Source: Pseudomonadota bacterium (GTDB lineage: Bacteria > Pseudomonadota > Alphaproteobacteria > Acetobacterales > Acetobacteraceae). From it: a DNA stretch of 46,718 nt. The DNA is taken from assembly GCA_019352115.1 (NCBI GenBank), contig JABBNW010000007.1, positions 1 to 46,718 on the forward strand. Reading direction: 5' to 3'. Positions 1 to 8,231 of this stretch are shown here, piece by piece (the first letter of the stretch is position 1; every line of letters begins with the position of its first letter). The translations under genes were made by a program, and so were the position numbers. The notes beneath the pieces were generated by a model. The model ran no database searches and was not told the origin of the DNA. It saw only the letters and a program-made list of their open reading frames with translations.

Positions 1-42
1 AGGCACAGCACCGCGTTCCACCGGAACACGTTCTTGGCACAA

Positions 43-129
43 CAAACCCAGGAACTTGGCCATCGCGCCGCCCTCAAAGCTATCGGTTGGCCCGACACGA
101 TACCCGAGCCGCCATTTTGCACCAGAGCC
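43..129 (-). mobile_element. IS6-family element, left-end fragment
   Basis: The reverse complement of this stretch matches the first ~87 bases of the intact IS6-family element at 7036-7885: the terminal repeat GGCTCTGGTGCAAA, the 5' leader and the first codons of the transposase (MAKFLGL). The match stops near base 43, and bases 1-42 are unrelated to that element. It is therefore a truncated copy or a copy broken by a later rearrangement, in the opposite orientation to the intact one. Its outer end lies directly against the cytochrome P450 remnant. Confidence 0.85.
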
Positions 130-532
130 GCTGCGGCTCTATCCGCCCGCCTTCACCCTGGCGCGCGCGGCGATCGACGCCGACCGGGCCGGCGGCATCG
201 CGATCGCGCCCGGCACGCTGATCCTGATCGCGCCGTGGGTGCTGCACCGGCATCGCCGCCTCTGGCGCGACCCGGACGTGTTCGACCCAGAGCGGTTCGC
301 CCCCGGCGCGCCGCCGCCGCCCCGCTTCGCCTATCTGCCGTTCGGCGCCGGGCCGCGCGTGTGCGTCGGCGCGCAGTTCGCGCTGATGGAGGCGACGCTG
401 GCGCTGGCGGCAGTGGTGGGGGCGTTCGAGATCGCGCGCGCCGACGAGCGGCCGGTGCTGCCGGCCGCGGTGGTGACGACGCAGCCCGATCACGCGCCGC
501 CGTTCCGGCTGCGGGAACGCCCCGGTGGCTGA
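130..532 (+). pseudogene. Cytochrome P450, C-terminal fragment
   Basis: The reading frame encodes only the last third of a cytochrome P450, a haem-thiolate monooxygenase. Visible are an ExxR-like motif (EPLRLYPP) right at the junction with the IS6 terminal repeat, the meander region (WRDPDVFDPERF), and the haem-binding loop FGAGPRVCVGAQFALMEA, whose Cys is the axial haem ligand. A full P450 has about 400-450 residues; here about 134 remain, and the substrate-recognition and oxygen-binding helices are missing. The IS6 fragment has removed or displaced the 5' part, so the protein cannot be functional. The natural stop is intact. Substrate cannot be judged from this fragment. Confidence 0.88.
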
Positions 533-664
533 CGGCGCCGCGCCGGTCGGGCCCCGTCAGGCGTCCTGTCAACCAGCACCGTTTCGTAATCGCCTCGGGC
601 AACCCGGCCCTTGCAGACGATGGCCACCACAGCTTCGGGAAAGCCGTCCAGGATCTCAATCATC

Positions 665-3343
665 CTACCGTCCTGCCTGCTTGTTGCCTGCCTGCGCGGT
701 CTTCCTGCGGCCGCGACGCCTCAGCCGCCACTTGTCGATCTCCACCGCCACCAACACCAGGCTCGACACCGCGATGCACCCGACCAGTTCCGCCGCCGTC
801 AGCGGTGCCGTGCGGAAGATCGGGTTGAGCGGCGGCGCGTAGATCACCGTCAGTTGCAGCACGAACGTCAGCAGCACCGCGCCCAGCAGCGGACGGTTGG
901 ACAGCAGGCCCTGGTGGAACAGCGAGCGGCGGTCGGAACGGATCGCCATCACCTGCCACATCTGCGCGAGCGTCAGCACGGTAAAGACCATGGTCTGCCA
1001 ATGACCGTCCTCGCCATGCACGGAAAACGCCTGGGTCAGCAGGGTGATCCCCGCCATCAGCAGCCCCACCCAGATGATCTGCAGGGTCATTTCAGGATCG
1101 AGCAGGCCCTCCCGCGGCGGGCGGGGGGGCCGGTGCATCACGTCCGGCTCGGCTGGCTCCGCCGCCAGGGCCAGGCCCGGCAAGCCATCGGTCACCAGGT
1201 TGATCCACAGGATGTGGATCGGCAGCAGCGGCATCGGCAGGCCGAGGAACGGGGCCAGGAAGATGGTCCAGATCTCGGCCGAATTGCAGGTGACGACGAA
1301 GCGGATGAACTTGCGGATGTTGTCGTAGATGCGCCGGCCTTCGCGCACCGCTTTCACGATCGTGGCGAAATTGTCGTCGAGCAGCACCAGGCTGGCCGAT
1401 TCCCGGGCGACATCGGTGCCCGTCTTGCCCATGGCGACGCCGATATCGGCGCGCGCCAGCGCCGGCGCGTCGTTCACGCCATCGCCCGTCATGGCGACGA
1501 TCTCGCCCTCGGCCTGCAATGCCGCGACGATCCGGATCTTCTGTGCCGGATCCACCCGCGCGTACACCCGGGTCTCGCCGACCCGCGCCTGCAAGGCCGG
1601 GTCGGACAAGCTCGCCAGATCCCGCCCGGTCAGCACCGCGCCCTCCTCCTCCAAGATCCCGAGTTGGCGCGCGATCGCGCGCGCGGTCTCGGGATGGTCG
1701 CCGGTGATCATCACCGGAACGATCCCGGCGGTGCGGCAGGTCGCCACCGCCGCCTTCGCCTCCGCGCGCGGCGGATCGAGCAATCCGACCAGCCCGAGCA
1801 GGGTCAGCTCCGACTCGACCAGGTCGAGGTCTCGGTGGCCGGGCAGCGCGTCCCAGTGCCGGGAGGCCACCGCGAGGACCCGCAGCCCGTCGGCGGCCAT
1901 CTGCTCGGCTGCCCGCATCGCCGTGGCGACGTGCAGCGGCACGGTGCCCGCCGGCGTCGCCATCAGGGTGCAGCGGGCAAGCACGGTCTCCGGCGCGCCC
2001 TTGGTGTAGGCGACGAATCCGGCCCCGTCGCGATGGAACGTCGTCATGCGTTTCCGATCTGACTCGAACGGAAACTCCAGCACCCGGTGCGCGTGTTGTT
2101 CGAGTTCGGTCTTGTCGATTCCCGCGTCCGCCGCGGCCCGCCACAGCGCCACCTCGGTCGGATCGCCGAGCGGCCGCCCGTGCTTGCCCTGCGCCACGTC
2201 GTTGCACAGCGCCAGTGCATGCAGCAGGGAACGCTCCGGCATCTGCCCGGCATCCAGCCCGGTCACGGCGACCCGCGCGCCTGCCACGAACGCCTCGACG
2301 GCGTGCATCTCGTTGCGGGTGAGCGTGCCGGTCTTGTCCGAACAGATCACCGTGACCGAGCCCAGGGTCTCGACCGCGGGCAGCCGGCGGATCAGCGCCT
2401 GGGCGCGTGCCATCCGGCTCGCGCCCAGCGCCAGCAGCACCGTCACCACCGCGGGCAGTGCCTCGGGGATCGCCGCCACGGCCAGGCTGAGCGCGGTCAG
2501 CAGCATCAGCAGTGGCGGCTCGCCGCGCAGCAGTCCGACGGCGAAGATCAGCGCGCAGACCGCCAGAGCGGCCGCGGCGATCTGCCGCCCGAACACGGTC
2601 AGGCGCTGCTGCAGCGGCGTGCGCGTCTCGCCGACGCCCTCCAGCATGCCGGCGATCCGCCCGAGCTCCGTTGCCATCCCGGTCGCCACGGCCATGCCGC
2701 GCCCGCGGCCGTACTGCACGAGCGTGCCCTTGAACGCCATGTTGCGGCGGTCGCCGATCGGCAGGTCGGGATCCGCGCGCGTGTCCACGTGCTTCTCGAC
2801 CGGGAGCGATTCCCCGGTGAGCGCGGCCTCCCCCAGCTTGAGATCGACCGCTTCCAGCAGCCGCAGGTCGGCCGGCACCAGGTTCCCCGCCTCCAGCAGC
2901 GCGACGTCGCCCGGCACCAGCGCCTCGGCCGGCACGGCGATCCGCCGTCCGTCGCGCAGCACCACGGCACTGGGCGCGGCCATCCGCTGCAGCGCGGCCA
3001 TCGCGCGGTCCGCGCGGTATTCCTGCACGAAGCCCACCACCGCGTTGAGCACGACGATGCAGAGGATCACCACCGTGTCCTTGGCATCGCCGATCACGCC
3101 GGAGACGATCGCGGCGGCGATCAGCAGCAGGATCATGAAGTCGGTGAACTGCGCCGCCAACATGCGCAGCCTGCTGCGCCGCGCGCCCGCGCGGATGGCG
3201 TTCGGCCCGTACTGCGCTTGCCGCGCGGCGACCGCAGCCTCGGACAGGCCCTGGACCGGGTCGGACCCCAGCCGCGCCGCGACGGCTTCTCCGTCCAGCG
3301 TATGCCAGGCGCGGGCCGGGGATGGCGCGGGATCAGGTGCCAT
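665..3343 (-). CDS. Cation-transporting P-type ATPase (P2, calcium-pump-like)
   Basis: This 892-residue membrane pump carries all P-type ATPase landmarks: an N-terminal cation-ATPase domain, TGES near residue 176 (actuator dephosphorylation), PEALP near 293 in M4 (cation binding), CSDKTGTLT with the phosphorylated Asp near 336, and GDGVNDAPAL before the C-terminal transmembrane bundle (NLVTDGLPGLAL in M6). The length and the N-terminal domain are those of P2-type Ca2+/Mn2+-like pumps; the exact ion cannot be read from sequence. Its ATG lies inside the end of the upstream exchanger gene (11-base overlap), so the two are probably translationally coupled and act on the same ion. The C-terminal tail is Arg/Lys-rich. 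Confidence 0.93.
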   Translation of the reverse strand: MAPDPAPSPARAWHTLDGEAVAARLGSDPVQGLSEAAVAARQAQYGPNAIRAGARRSRLRMLAAQFTDFMILLLIAAAIVSGVIGDAKDTVVILCIVVLNAVVGFVQEYRADRAMAALQRMAAPSAVVLRDGRRIAVPAEALVPGDVALLEAGNLVPADLRLLEAVDLKLGEAALTGESLPVEKHVDTRADPDLPIGDRRNMAFKGTLVQYGRGRGMAVATGMATELGRIAGMLEGVGETRTPLQQRLTVFGRQIAAAALAVCALIFAVGLLRGEPPLLMLLTALSLAVAAIPEALPAVVTVLLALGASRMARAQALIRRLPAVETLGSVTVICSDKTGTLTRNEMHAVEAFVAGARVAVTGLDAGQMPERSLLHALALCNDVAQGKHGRPLGDPTEVALWRAAADAGIDKTELEQHAHRVLEFPFESDRKRMTTFHRDGAGFVAYTKGAPETVLARCTLMATPAGTVPLHVATAMRAAEQMAADGLRVLAVASRHWDALPGHRDLDLVESELTLLGLVGLLDPPRAEAKAAVATCRTAGIVPVMITGDHPETARAIARQLGILEEEGAVLTGRDLASLSDPALQARVGETRVYARVDPAQKIRIVAALQAEGEIVAMTGDGVNDAPALARADIGVAMGKTGTDVARESASLVLLDDNFATIVKAVREGRRIYDNIRKFIRFVVTCNSAEIWTIFLAPFLGLPMPLLPIHILWINLVTDGLPGLALAAEPAEPDVMHRPPRPPREGLLDPEMTLQIIWVGLLMAGITLLTQAFSVHGEDGHWQTMVFTVLTLAQMWQVMAIRSDRRSLFHQGLLSNRPLLGAVLLTFVLQLTVIYAPPLNPIFRTAPLTAAELVGCIAVSSLVLVAVEIDKWRLRRRGRRKTAQAGNKQAGR

Positions 3344-4349
3344 GGAGATACAGCACGTAGGAGTTGAACAGATACATGGTGAACAGGCCCAGGCTGATCC
3401 AGCCGACCGTGCGCAACAGCCGGCGGTCCGACCGATAGACCAAGCCGACGATCACGATGCCCGACATGATGACCGCGGACATCGCCGAAACCGCGTGCAC
3501 CGGCGAGACGTGGTACAGCAGCGGCCCGCGGGCGAACAGCAGGTCGTCGATGCCGAGCACCAGCATGTTGAACAGGTTGCTGCCGAGAAGATTGGCGATC
3601 GCCATGTCCGCCGCACCGATCCGGACCGCCGCGATGCTGACGACCACTTCCGGCACCGAGGTGACCGTCGCCACCAGCAAGGTGCCCACGAAGCTGCGTT
3701 GCCAACCCATCGCCTCGCCGAGCCGCGCGGCCACGAACGGCAGTGCCGTTCCGACGGCAACGATCACGACGGCCGCGCCGGCATAGGTGATGAGGGCGGA
3801 CCGCAATGTGAGCCTTGGGTAGCGGGCCGCGGCATCCTCGGTAGCCTGCTCGCGATGGTCGTTCTCATAGCTGAACACCGCCCGCATGCCGAGCGCGTAC
3901 AGAACGAAAATGACGGGCGTGTAGCCGCCGACATGGCCGATCGCGAAGGACGCGCCGTGGCCGTGCAGCATCAGGCTGAGGCCGGCGAAGCCGATCAGGA
4001 TCACGCCGAACCCCGCCGACAGGATGTGGCCCTGGCGCACCCGGCGATACACGCTCTCGCCGCGCTGGGTGAAGTCGAGCACGAACAGGATCGCGAGGTT
4101 GAACACGCAACTGCCGAACAGATCCCCCACCGCGATGTCTGGCGTCCCCGCGACCGTGACCGCGCTGATGCCGGTGGCCAGTTCGGGCAGCGAGGTGACG
4201 GTCGCGATCAGGACCACGCCCACCCAGCCGCCGGAGAGTCCGGTCTTGTCCGCGATCGCGTCTCCGCTGCGGGATAGCCGCGGGCCGGCGATCCCGACGA
4301 CGGCAAGGCAGGCGGCGAATTCGAGCCAGACCAGGACGGCGGGGTTCAC
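3333..4349 (-). CDS. Na+/Ca2+-exchanger family (CaCA) membrane protein
   Basis: The 338-residue protein has the two inverted repeats of the CaCA superfamily: TSLPELATGISAV with GDLFGSCVFN near residues 53-85, and TSVPEVVVSIAAV with ANLLGSNLFNMLVLG near 220-255. These alpha-repeats form the cation-binding site. About ten hydrophobic segments are visible, typical of an inner-membrane antiporter. The start is GTG at 4349. It overlaps the P-type ATPase start, forming a two-gene ion-efflux operon. The C-terminus (WISLGLFTMYLFNSYVLYL) is repeated in decayed form about 500 bases upstream, see 4499-4889. Ion and counter-ion are inferred from family only. Confidence 0.9.
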   Translation of the reverse strand: MNPAVLVWLEFAACLAVVGIAGPRLSRSGDAIADKTGLSGGWVGVVLIATVTSLPELATGISAVTVAGTPDIAVGDLFGSCVFNLAILFVLDFTQRGESVYRRVRQGHILSAGFGVILIGFAGLSLMLHGHGASFAIGHVGGYTPVIFVLYALGMRAVFSYENDHREQATEDAAARYPRLTLRSALITYAGAAVVIVAVGTALPFVAARLGEAMGWQRSFVGTLLVATVTSVPEVVVSIAAVRIGAADMAIANLLGSNLFNMLVLGIDDLLFARGPLLYHVSPVHAVSAMSAVIMSGIVIVGLVYRSDRRLLRTVGWISLGLFTMYLFNSYVLYLHGT

Positions 4350-4498
4350 GCGATGGAGCCTCCGGGCGAGGCATGGACGGGGAAATAATGGCCGCCCTGC
4401 GCCACGCGGGATCGCCCAGGACCGTGTGTGCCCGGCATGGTACGCCGGGCGAACGGGACCGCTCCTGGCCTCTCAGGGGCAGGTACCTTAACGCCAGA

Positions 4499-4889
4499 CA
4501 GCTCGCCGACGAATATCGGCGCGCAGACCGCCAGCGCGGCGATAGCGGTCAGCTGCCCGACCTCAACGCGGCCGCGGCCGCACTGCGTGAGCGTGCCCTT
4601 GAACGCCATGCGGAACCGGGCGCCGATGACGCCGGGGGCGATCGCCGCGGCGATCAGCGAAAGAATCGTGAAGTCGCCGAACTGCGCGGCCAGCATGCGC
4701 AGCCGGCCGCGCACCGGGTCGGTCCCCAGCTGCGCCACGATGGCATCGGCGTCCCGCGTGGGCCAGGCGGGTGTCTGGGATGAAGTCGGGCCAGATGTCA
4801 TGGCGGGAGAGCGCCTCGCAGTTGAACAGGTACATCGCGAACGCCCCCAGGCTGATCCGGGCGACCGTGCAGACCGGACGGCGGGCCGA
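4499..4889 (-). pseudogene. Decayed second copy of the exchanger / P-type ATPase junction
   Basis: Minus-strand translation gives, in order, an exchanger tail (SARRPVCTVARISLGAFAM, matching SDRRLLRTVGWISLGLFTM in the intact gene) and, in a shifted frame, pieces of the ATPase N-terminus: IVAQLGTDPV, RLRMLAAQFGDFTILSLIA, RMAFKGTLTQCGRGR and IAALAVCAPIFVGEL. Each aligns to the intact ATPase at 665-3343, but the stretches between them, including TGES, are deleted. Gene order and strand match the live pair, so this is a relic of a tandem duplication or of a second related pump operon eroded by internal deletions. It cannot encode a working protein. Confidence 0.82.
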
Positions 4890-5016
4890 CGAACAGGGGT
4901 CACGAGATGTCCGCCTCCCTGTCCCGCGTCCCGATACATCGAAAGCCGCCCCCCGCAGTTCCGAGATCGGGTGCGGCTGGGAGACCAGGATCGGTGACAC
5001 ATCTCCGGATGAAGTG

Positions 5017-6090
5017 TCACGGGTCACGTACCGCCGCGGGTCGCGCCGAGGCTGCCTGCGAAAGCCTGCTTCTCAAAATTCCCAGCAACGTCAGGGAAAC
5101 GGCGACGATGATGGGGCCCAGAACGATGCCTGGTGCTCCCAGCAGGATCAATCCGCCAACGACGGCAACGAACGACGGCACCGTGTGGAGCATGAGCTTC
5201 TTGCCGACGAGGATCGGATAGACCAGATTATCGACCAACCCGACGACGATGGTGCCCCAGGCGACCAGTACCGCTGCGGACGTCACCTCGCCAGCCAGCG
5301 CGAGGAACAACGCCGCGGGCGCCCAGATCACGAAGGCTCCAAGAAACGGCACCACCGCCAGCAGGCCCATCATCACGCCCCAGAACAGGGGCGCGGGCAA
5401 TCCCAGCCACCAGAACATGACCCCGCCGAGGGCGCCCTGCAGGATCGCCACCGCGGCCATGCCGAGAACGGTGGCGAAGATCGTGTTGACCACGCGTTCG
5501 GCAAGCCTCGAGAACTCCGTACCTGACAAGGGCAGCGCGTCTTCGAGGGCGGCGCGAATCGCTTCCCGGTCGCGCAGGAGATAGAAGAGAAAGTAGAACG
5601 TCAGCAGCAGGCTGAGCATTCCCGAGAACGAACCCTGGACGAAGGTGCCGCTCCATCCGGCAAGCCATGACGTCGACGCCTTGACGAGGTCGGGTATGTC
5701 GAGTCGTTCGTTAATCATGCGGAACATGGGTGCCAGCCACGGTCGGCTTTCGATCGCGCGCATCCAGGTCCGGGAATCGATCAGGGACCTGACGAGTGCC
5801 GCGCTGCGGGCGGCTTCATTGAGCAACGTGCCGATCATGAGGAAGGAAGGAACCACGACGATGAGCGCTGCGACGGCCACCGTCGCCGCCGCGGACAGGC
5901 CGACCGGGCGCACCACGGTTCGTATCTTCGCATCAAGGGGAGCGAACAGGACCGCCAGGGTGAGCGACCCCGCGACGGCGGGGATGAAGGGGGCGGCAAG
6001 AAGGTAGCAAAGGACGAGACCAAGAACGACACCACCCGTCAGGATGATGGTGGAGATCGTCTGACGAAAACGATATTGGCTTTGCGGCAT
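5017..6090 (-). CDS. AI-2E family transporter (PerM/YdiK type)
   Basis: A hydrophobic protein of about 357 residues with paired N-terminal membrane segments, a central soluble stretch, and the C-terminal block LGLPAPLFWGVMMGLLAVVP and LVDNLVYPILVG, which characterise the AI-2E transporter family. Family members include autoinducer-2 exporters, but most have other or unknown substrates, including ion antiport, so no substrate is assigned. I chose the ATG at 6090, which has a GGAAG sequence about seven bases before it; an in-frame GTG at 6111 would add seven residues. The gene stands alone between the pump relic and a small membrane protein. Confidence 0.88.
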   Translation of the reverse strand: MPQSQYRFRQTISTIILTGGVVLGLVLCYLLAAPFIPAVAGSLTLAVLFAPLDAKIRTVVRPVGLSAAATVAVAALIVVVPSFLMIGTLLNEAARSAALVRSLIDSRTWMRAIESRPWLAPMFRMINERLDIPDLVKASTSWLAGWSGTFVQGSFSGMLSLLLTFYFLFYLLRDREAIRAALEDALPLSGTEFSRLAERVVNTIFATVLGMAAVAILQGALGGVMFWWLGLPAPLFWGVMMGLLAVVPFLGAFVIWAPAALFLALAGEVTSAAVLVAWGTIVVGLVDNLVYPILVGKKLMLHTVPSFVAVVGGLILLGAPGIVLGPIIVAVSLTLLGILRSRLSQAASARPAAVRDP

Positions 6091-6378
6091 GGTCAACTTC
6101 CGAGTGACCACGTGCGTGCGCCAGTATCCGCCGCGAATGGCTTCAGCTCAGGCGGGTTCGGGCCACATCCACGCCGATGACGGGCCTGTTGCGCCGTGGG
6201 CCCCCGGCCGGACGACGAAACTGGCGCATCCACCCAAAAGCGCGCTTCCGATCCGGTACCGTGGCAACAGGAACGAAAGTGGGGGCGATACCCAGGCGCG
6301 GGCCGGGGACAGGATGGCGGCGTCGGCCATGGGCGCCCGTGTGACATCCTGTCCGCCCGGCACGCCGGCCGATTCTGG

Positions 6379-6579
6379 TCAGTCCTGGCTTCTGAGCGTC
6401 AGATACATCAGCACCAGATAGACCGCCGGCATCACGACGAGTACCAGCACCTGGGCCAGACCGGTCGCCTGGCAGGCGGTGGCGAACATCTGGTAGCCGA
6501 CCCACAGATCGGTGGCCACGATGACCACGAGGCCGATGAACCACGGCAGCAAGGGATTCCGTCGCCCGGGTTGCATCAT
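6379..6579 (-). CDS. Small two-helix membrane protein
   Basis: A 66-residue protein starting MMQPGRRN, with two hydrophobic spans (about residues 12-31, LPWFIGLVVIVATDLWVGY, and about 42-61, AQVLVLVVMPAVYLVLMYL) joined by a short loop. No family is recognised. Its start overlaps the last bases of the upstream DUF2934 gene in an ATGA-type arrangement (6576-6579), so the two are very likely cotranscribed and coupled. The FNR-like box upstream of that gene suggests low-oxygen expression for both. Confidence 0.7.
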   Translation of the reverse strand: MMQPGRRNPLLPWFIGLVVIVATDLWVGYQMFATACQATGLAQVLVLVVMPAVYLVLMYLTLRSQD

Positions 6580-6944
6580 CCGATTGTTTCCTTCCGCTGG
6601 TTCTCCTGCCGCAACGCCCAGGTCTCGCGCAGGAAGCGGAGCGCCTTCTGCTTTGTCATCGGGGTCGGCGGGCGTTCGCCCTGGTCGGTCAGGCGACCGG
6701 GGAACTCGCCGAGGTTTTCCTCGAGCTCGGCTTCCTCCACCGGCTCGACCGGTGGGATCGCCCCGCCGTGCAGGGTCATCGGGTTGGACAGCAGGCCGGC
6801 GGTGGGATTGTCGGTGATCGCCGCCAGTTCCCGGGCCCGCTCCAGGTATTCGGCCTCGCGTCCCTTCGGTGCGCCGTCGGCCCGCCACATTCGCAAGCCT
6901 TGTGCGCGAACACGACGGTCTGATGCTGTCCGGGTCGTGGCCAT
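6576..6944 (-). CDS. DUF2934-domain protein
   Basis: A 122-residue soluble protein. Residues 10-45 (RVRAQGLRMWRADGAPKGRE followed by AEYLERARELAA) match the short helical DUF2934 repeat found in many alphaproteobacterial stress-related proteins. The remainder is acidic and proline-rich and ends in a helical segment (KQKALRFLRETWALRQENQ). Function is unknown. An FNR-like palindrome lies 57-70 bases upstream of the ATG. The stop overlaps the start of the small membrane protein downstream. The intact IS6 element begins only 92 bases upstream of the ATG, just beyond the box. Confidence 0.75.
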   Translation of the reverse strand: MATTRTASDRRVRAQGLRMWRADGAPKGREAEYLERARELAAITDNPTAGLLSNPMTLHGGAIPPVEPVEEAELEENLGEFPGRLTDQGERPPTPMTKQKALRFLRETWALRQENQRKETIG

Positions 6945-7000
6945 GGCGCGTCACCCCTTATTGTGTGGCCACACCCTGCCGCACGCCTGCCGCTACGACA

Positions 7001-7014
7001 TTGACGCAGATCAA
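7001..7014 (-). promoter_or_regulatory. FNR/FixK-like operator
   Basis: TTGACGCAGATCAA has the 5-4-5 layout of the FNR/FixK/ANR consensus TTGAT-N4-ATCAA with one mismatch. It lies 57 bases upstream of the DUF2934 start, a position suited to activation. The IS6 element begins 22 bases further out, so anything beyond the box is lost. Confidence 0.6.
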
Positions 7015-7035
7015 CTTCGGCAAGCAAGGCGCGCG

Positions 7036-7885
7036 GGCTCTGGTGCAAAATGGCGGCTCGGGTATCGTGCCGGGCCAACCGATAGCTTTGAGGGCGGCGC
7101 GATGGCCAAGTTCCTGGGTTTGGGTGAGCTGTTCGCGGGGCGGCACTTCGACCGCGAGATCATCATCCTGTGCGTGCGGTGGTATCTGCGCTTCAAGCTC
7201 AGCTTCAGGGATCTGGTGGAGATGATGGAGGAGCGTAATCTGTCGATGGCCCACACCACGATCATGCGTTGGGTTCATCATTATGCGCCGGAGTTCGAGC
7301 GCCGCTGGAACTGCTTTGCGCGGCCGGCCGGAGCGTCGTGGCGTGTGGACGAGACTTACGTGAAGGTCCGCGGCGAATGGGTCTATCTCTACCGGGCGGT
7401 TGATCGCGCCGGGAACACCGTCGACTTTCGACTCAGCCCAAAGCGCGACGTTGCCGCGGCCAAGGCGTTCTTTCGCAAGGCGATCAAGAGTCAGGGATCG
7501 GGTCCACGGACCGTCACGTTAGATGGCTATGCCGCATCGCACCGCGCCGTGCGCGAGATGAAGGCTGACGGTGAACTGCCTGCTGACACGAAGCTGCGAT
7601 CGTCGAAGTACCTGAACAACCTCATCGAGCAGGACCATCGGGGCGTGAAGTCGCGGATCGGTCCGATGCTCGGGTTCAAGCGGTTCAAGACCGCGGCGAT
7701 CACCATAGCCGGGATCGAACTGCTGCGACGGATCCACAAGGGGCAGTTCAACCTCGGCCGGCTGCGTCTTCGGGGTCGACGTGCGCCTGCTGTCTGGGAT
7801 GCAGTCCTTGCAGCCCGATAAAGCGACAACATCGCGGACCTCGCAACCACGACCTTTGGCTCGTTACGCTATTTGCACCAGAGCC
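7036..7885 (+). mobile_element. Intact IS6-family insertion sequence (850 bp)
   Basis: The element is bounded by perfect 14-base inverted repeats, GGCTCTGGTGCAAA at 7036-7049 and its complement at 7872-7885, and carries one transposase gene. The 8-base flanks (7028-7035 and 7886-7893) differ, so there is no target duplication. This is expected if the two sides come from different sites after cointegrate formation or IS-IS recombination. Two partial copies occur at 43-129 and 45507-45560. Confidence 0.93.
7102..7821 (+). CDS. IS6-family transposase
   Basis: The 239-residue protein matches the IS6/IS26 family in length and layout: an N-terminal helix-turn-helix region (LSFRDLVEMMEERNLSMAHT), then the DDE catalytic domain with the first Asp in WRVDETYVKV, the second in VTLDGYAASH, and the Glu in NNLIEQDHRGVKSRIGPM. 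The ATG at 7102 opens MAKFLGLGELFAGRHFDRE, the usual IS6 start. The frame is uninterrupted and both terminal repeats are present, so the element is probably active or recently so. Confidence 0.93.
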   Translation: MAKFLGLGELFAGRHFDREIIILCVRWYLRFKLSFRDLVEMMEERNLSMAHTTIMRWVHHYAPEFERRWNCFARPAGASWRVDETYVKVRGEWVYLYRAVDRAGNTVDFRLSPKRDVAAAKAFFRKAIKSQGSGPRTVTLDGYAASHRAVREMKADGELPADTKLRSSKYLNNLIEQDHRGVKSRIGPMLGFKRFKTAAITIAGIELLRRIHKGQFNLGRLRLRGRRAPAVWDAVLAAR

Positions 7886-8205
7886 GGATGCGGTCCGTCA
7901 GCATCGGATCGGCGAGGTCAGCGACGCGGCCTCGATCGCGCCATACAGCCGCTTGAGCTTGGCCTCCGCCTCGGCTGCCCGCCGGCGCAGCTCGGAGACA
8001 TGGCCGGCCCGCCGCTCGGCCCATTCCTCCCGGCGATGCAGCACCGCGGCGAGGATTTCCTCCAGCCGTTCGGGCCAGTGCACAGCGTCATGGCGCCACC
8101 GCACTGGGCGCAGAAGCAGATCCTGGGGAGCAAGGGCGGCCCGCTGGCGGCGCGCGGCGCGATGAAGGCCGGGTTCCGGGCTTTCAACCAGGCTTGAACC
8201 TCGGT
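7886..8205 (-). pseudogene. Serine site-specific recombinase, internal fragment
   Basis: Minus-strand reading gives WLKARNPAFIAPRAASGP, then FCAQCGGAMTLCTG, which is the zinc-ribbon region of large serine recombinases. In a different frame it continues as PERLEEILAAVLHRREEWAE and AAEAEAKLKRLYGAIE, the coiled-coil region of the same family. About 50 residues between the two parts are missing and the frame changes at the junction near 8090-8110. The IS6 terminal repeat cuts the gene immediately after LTSPIR. The catalytic N-terminal resolvase domain and the C-terminus are both absent. It marks an old integrated element. Confidence 0.8.
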
Positions 8206-8231
8206 ACACGACCCGATCGGAATCGGCTGCC

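Noticed and set aside
6091-6378. Short minus-strand open frames between the AI-2E transporter and the small membrane protein
   Set aside because: No ribosome-binding site, no domain and typical shadow composition; treated as intergenic.
130-7035. Composite transposon bounded by IS6 copies
   Set aside because: The two copies are in opposite orientation, one is partial, and there are no target duplications, so a functional composite unit cannot be claimed.
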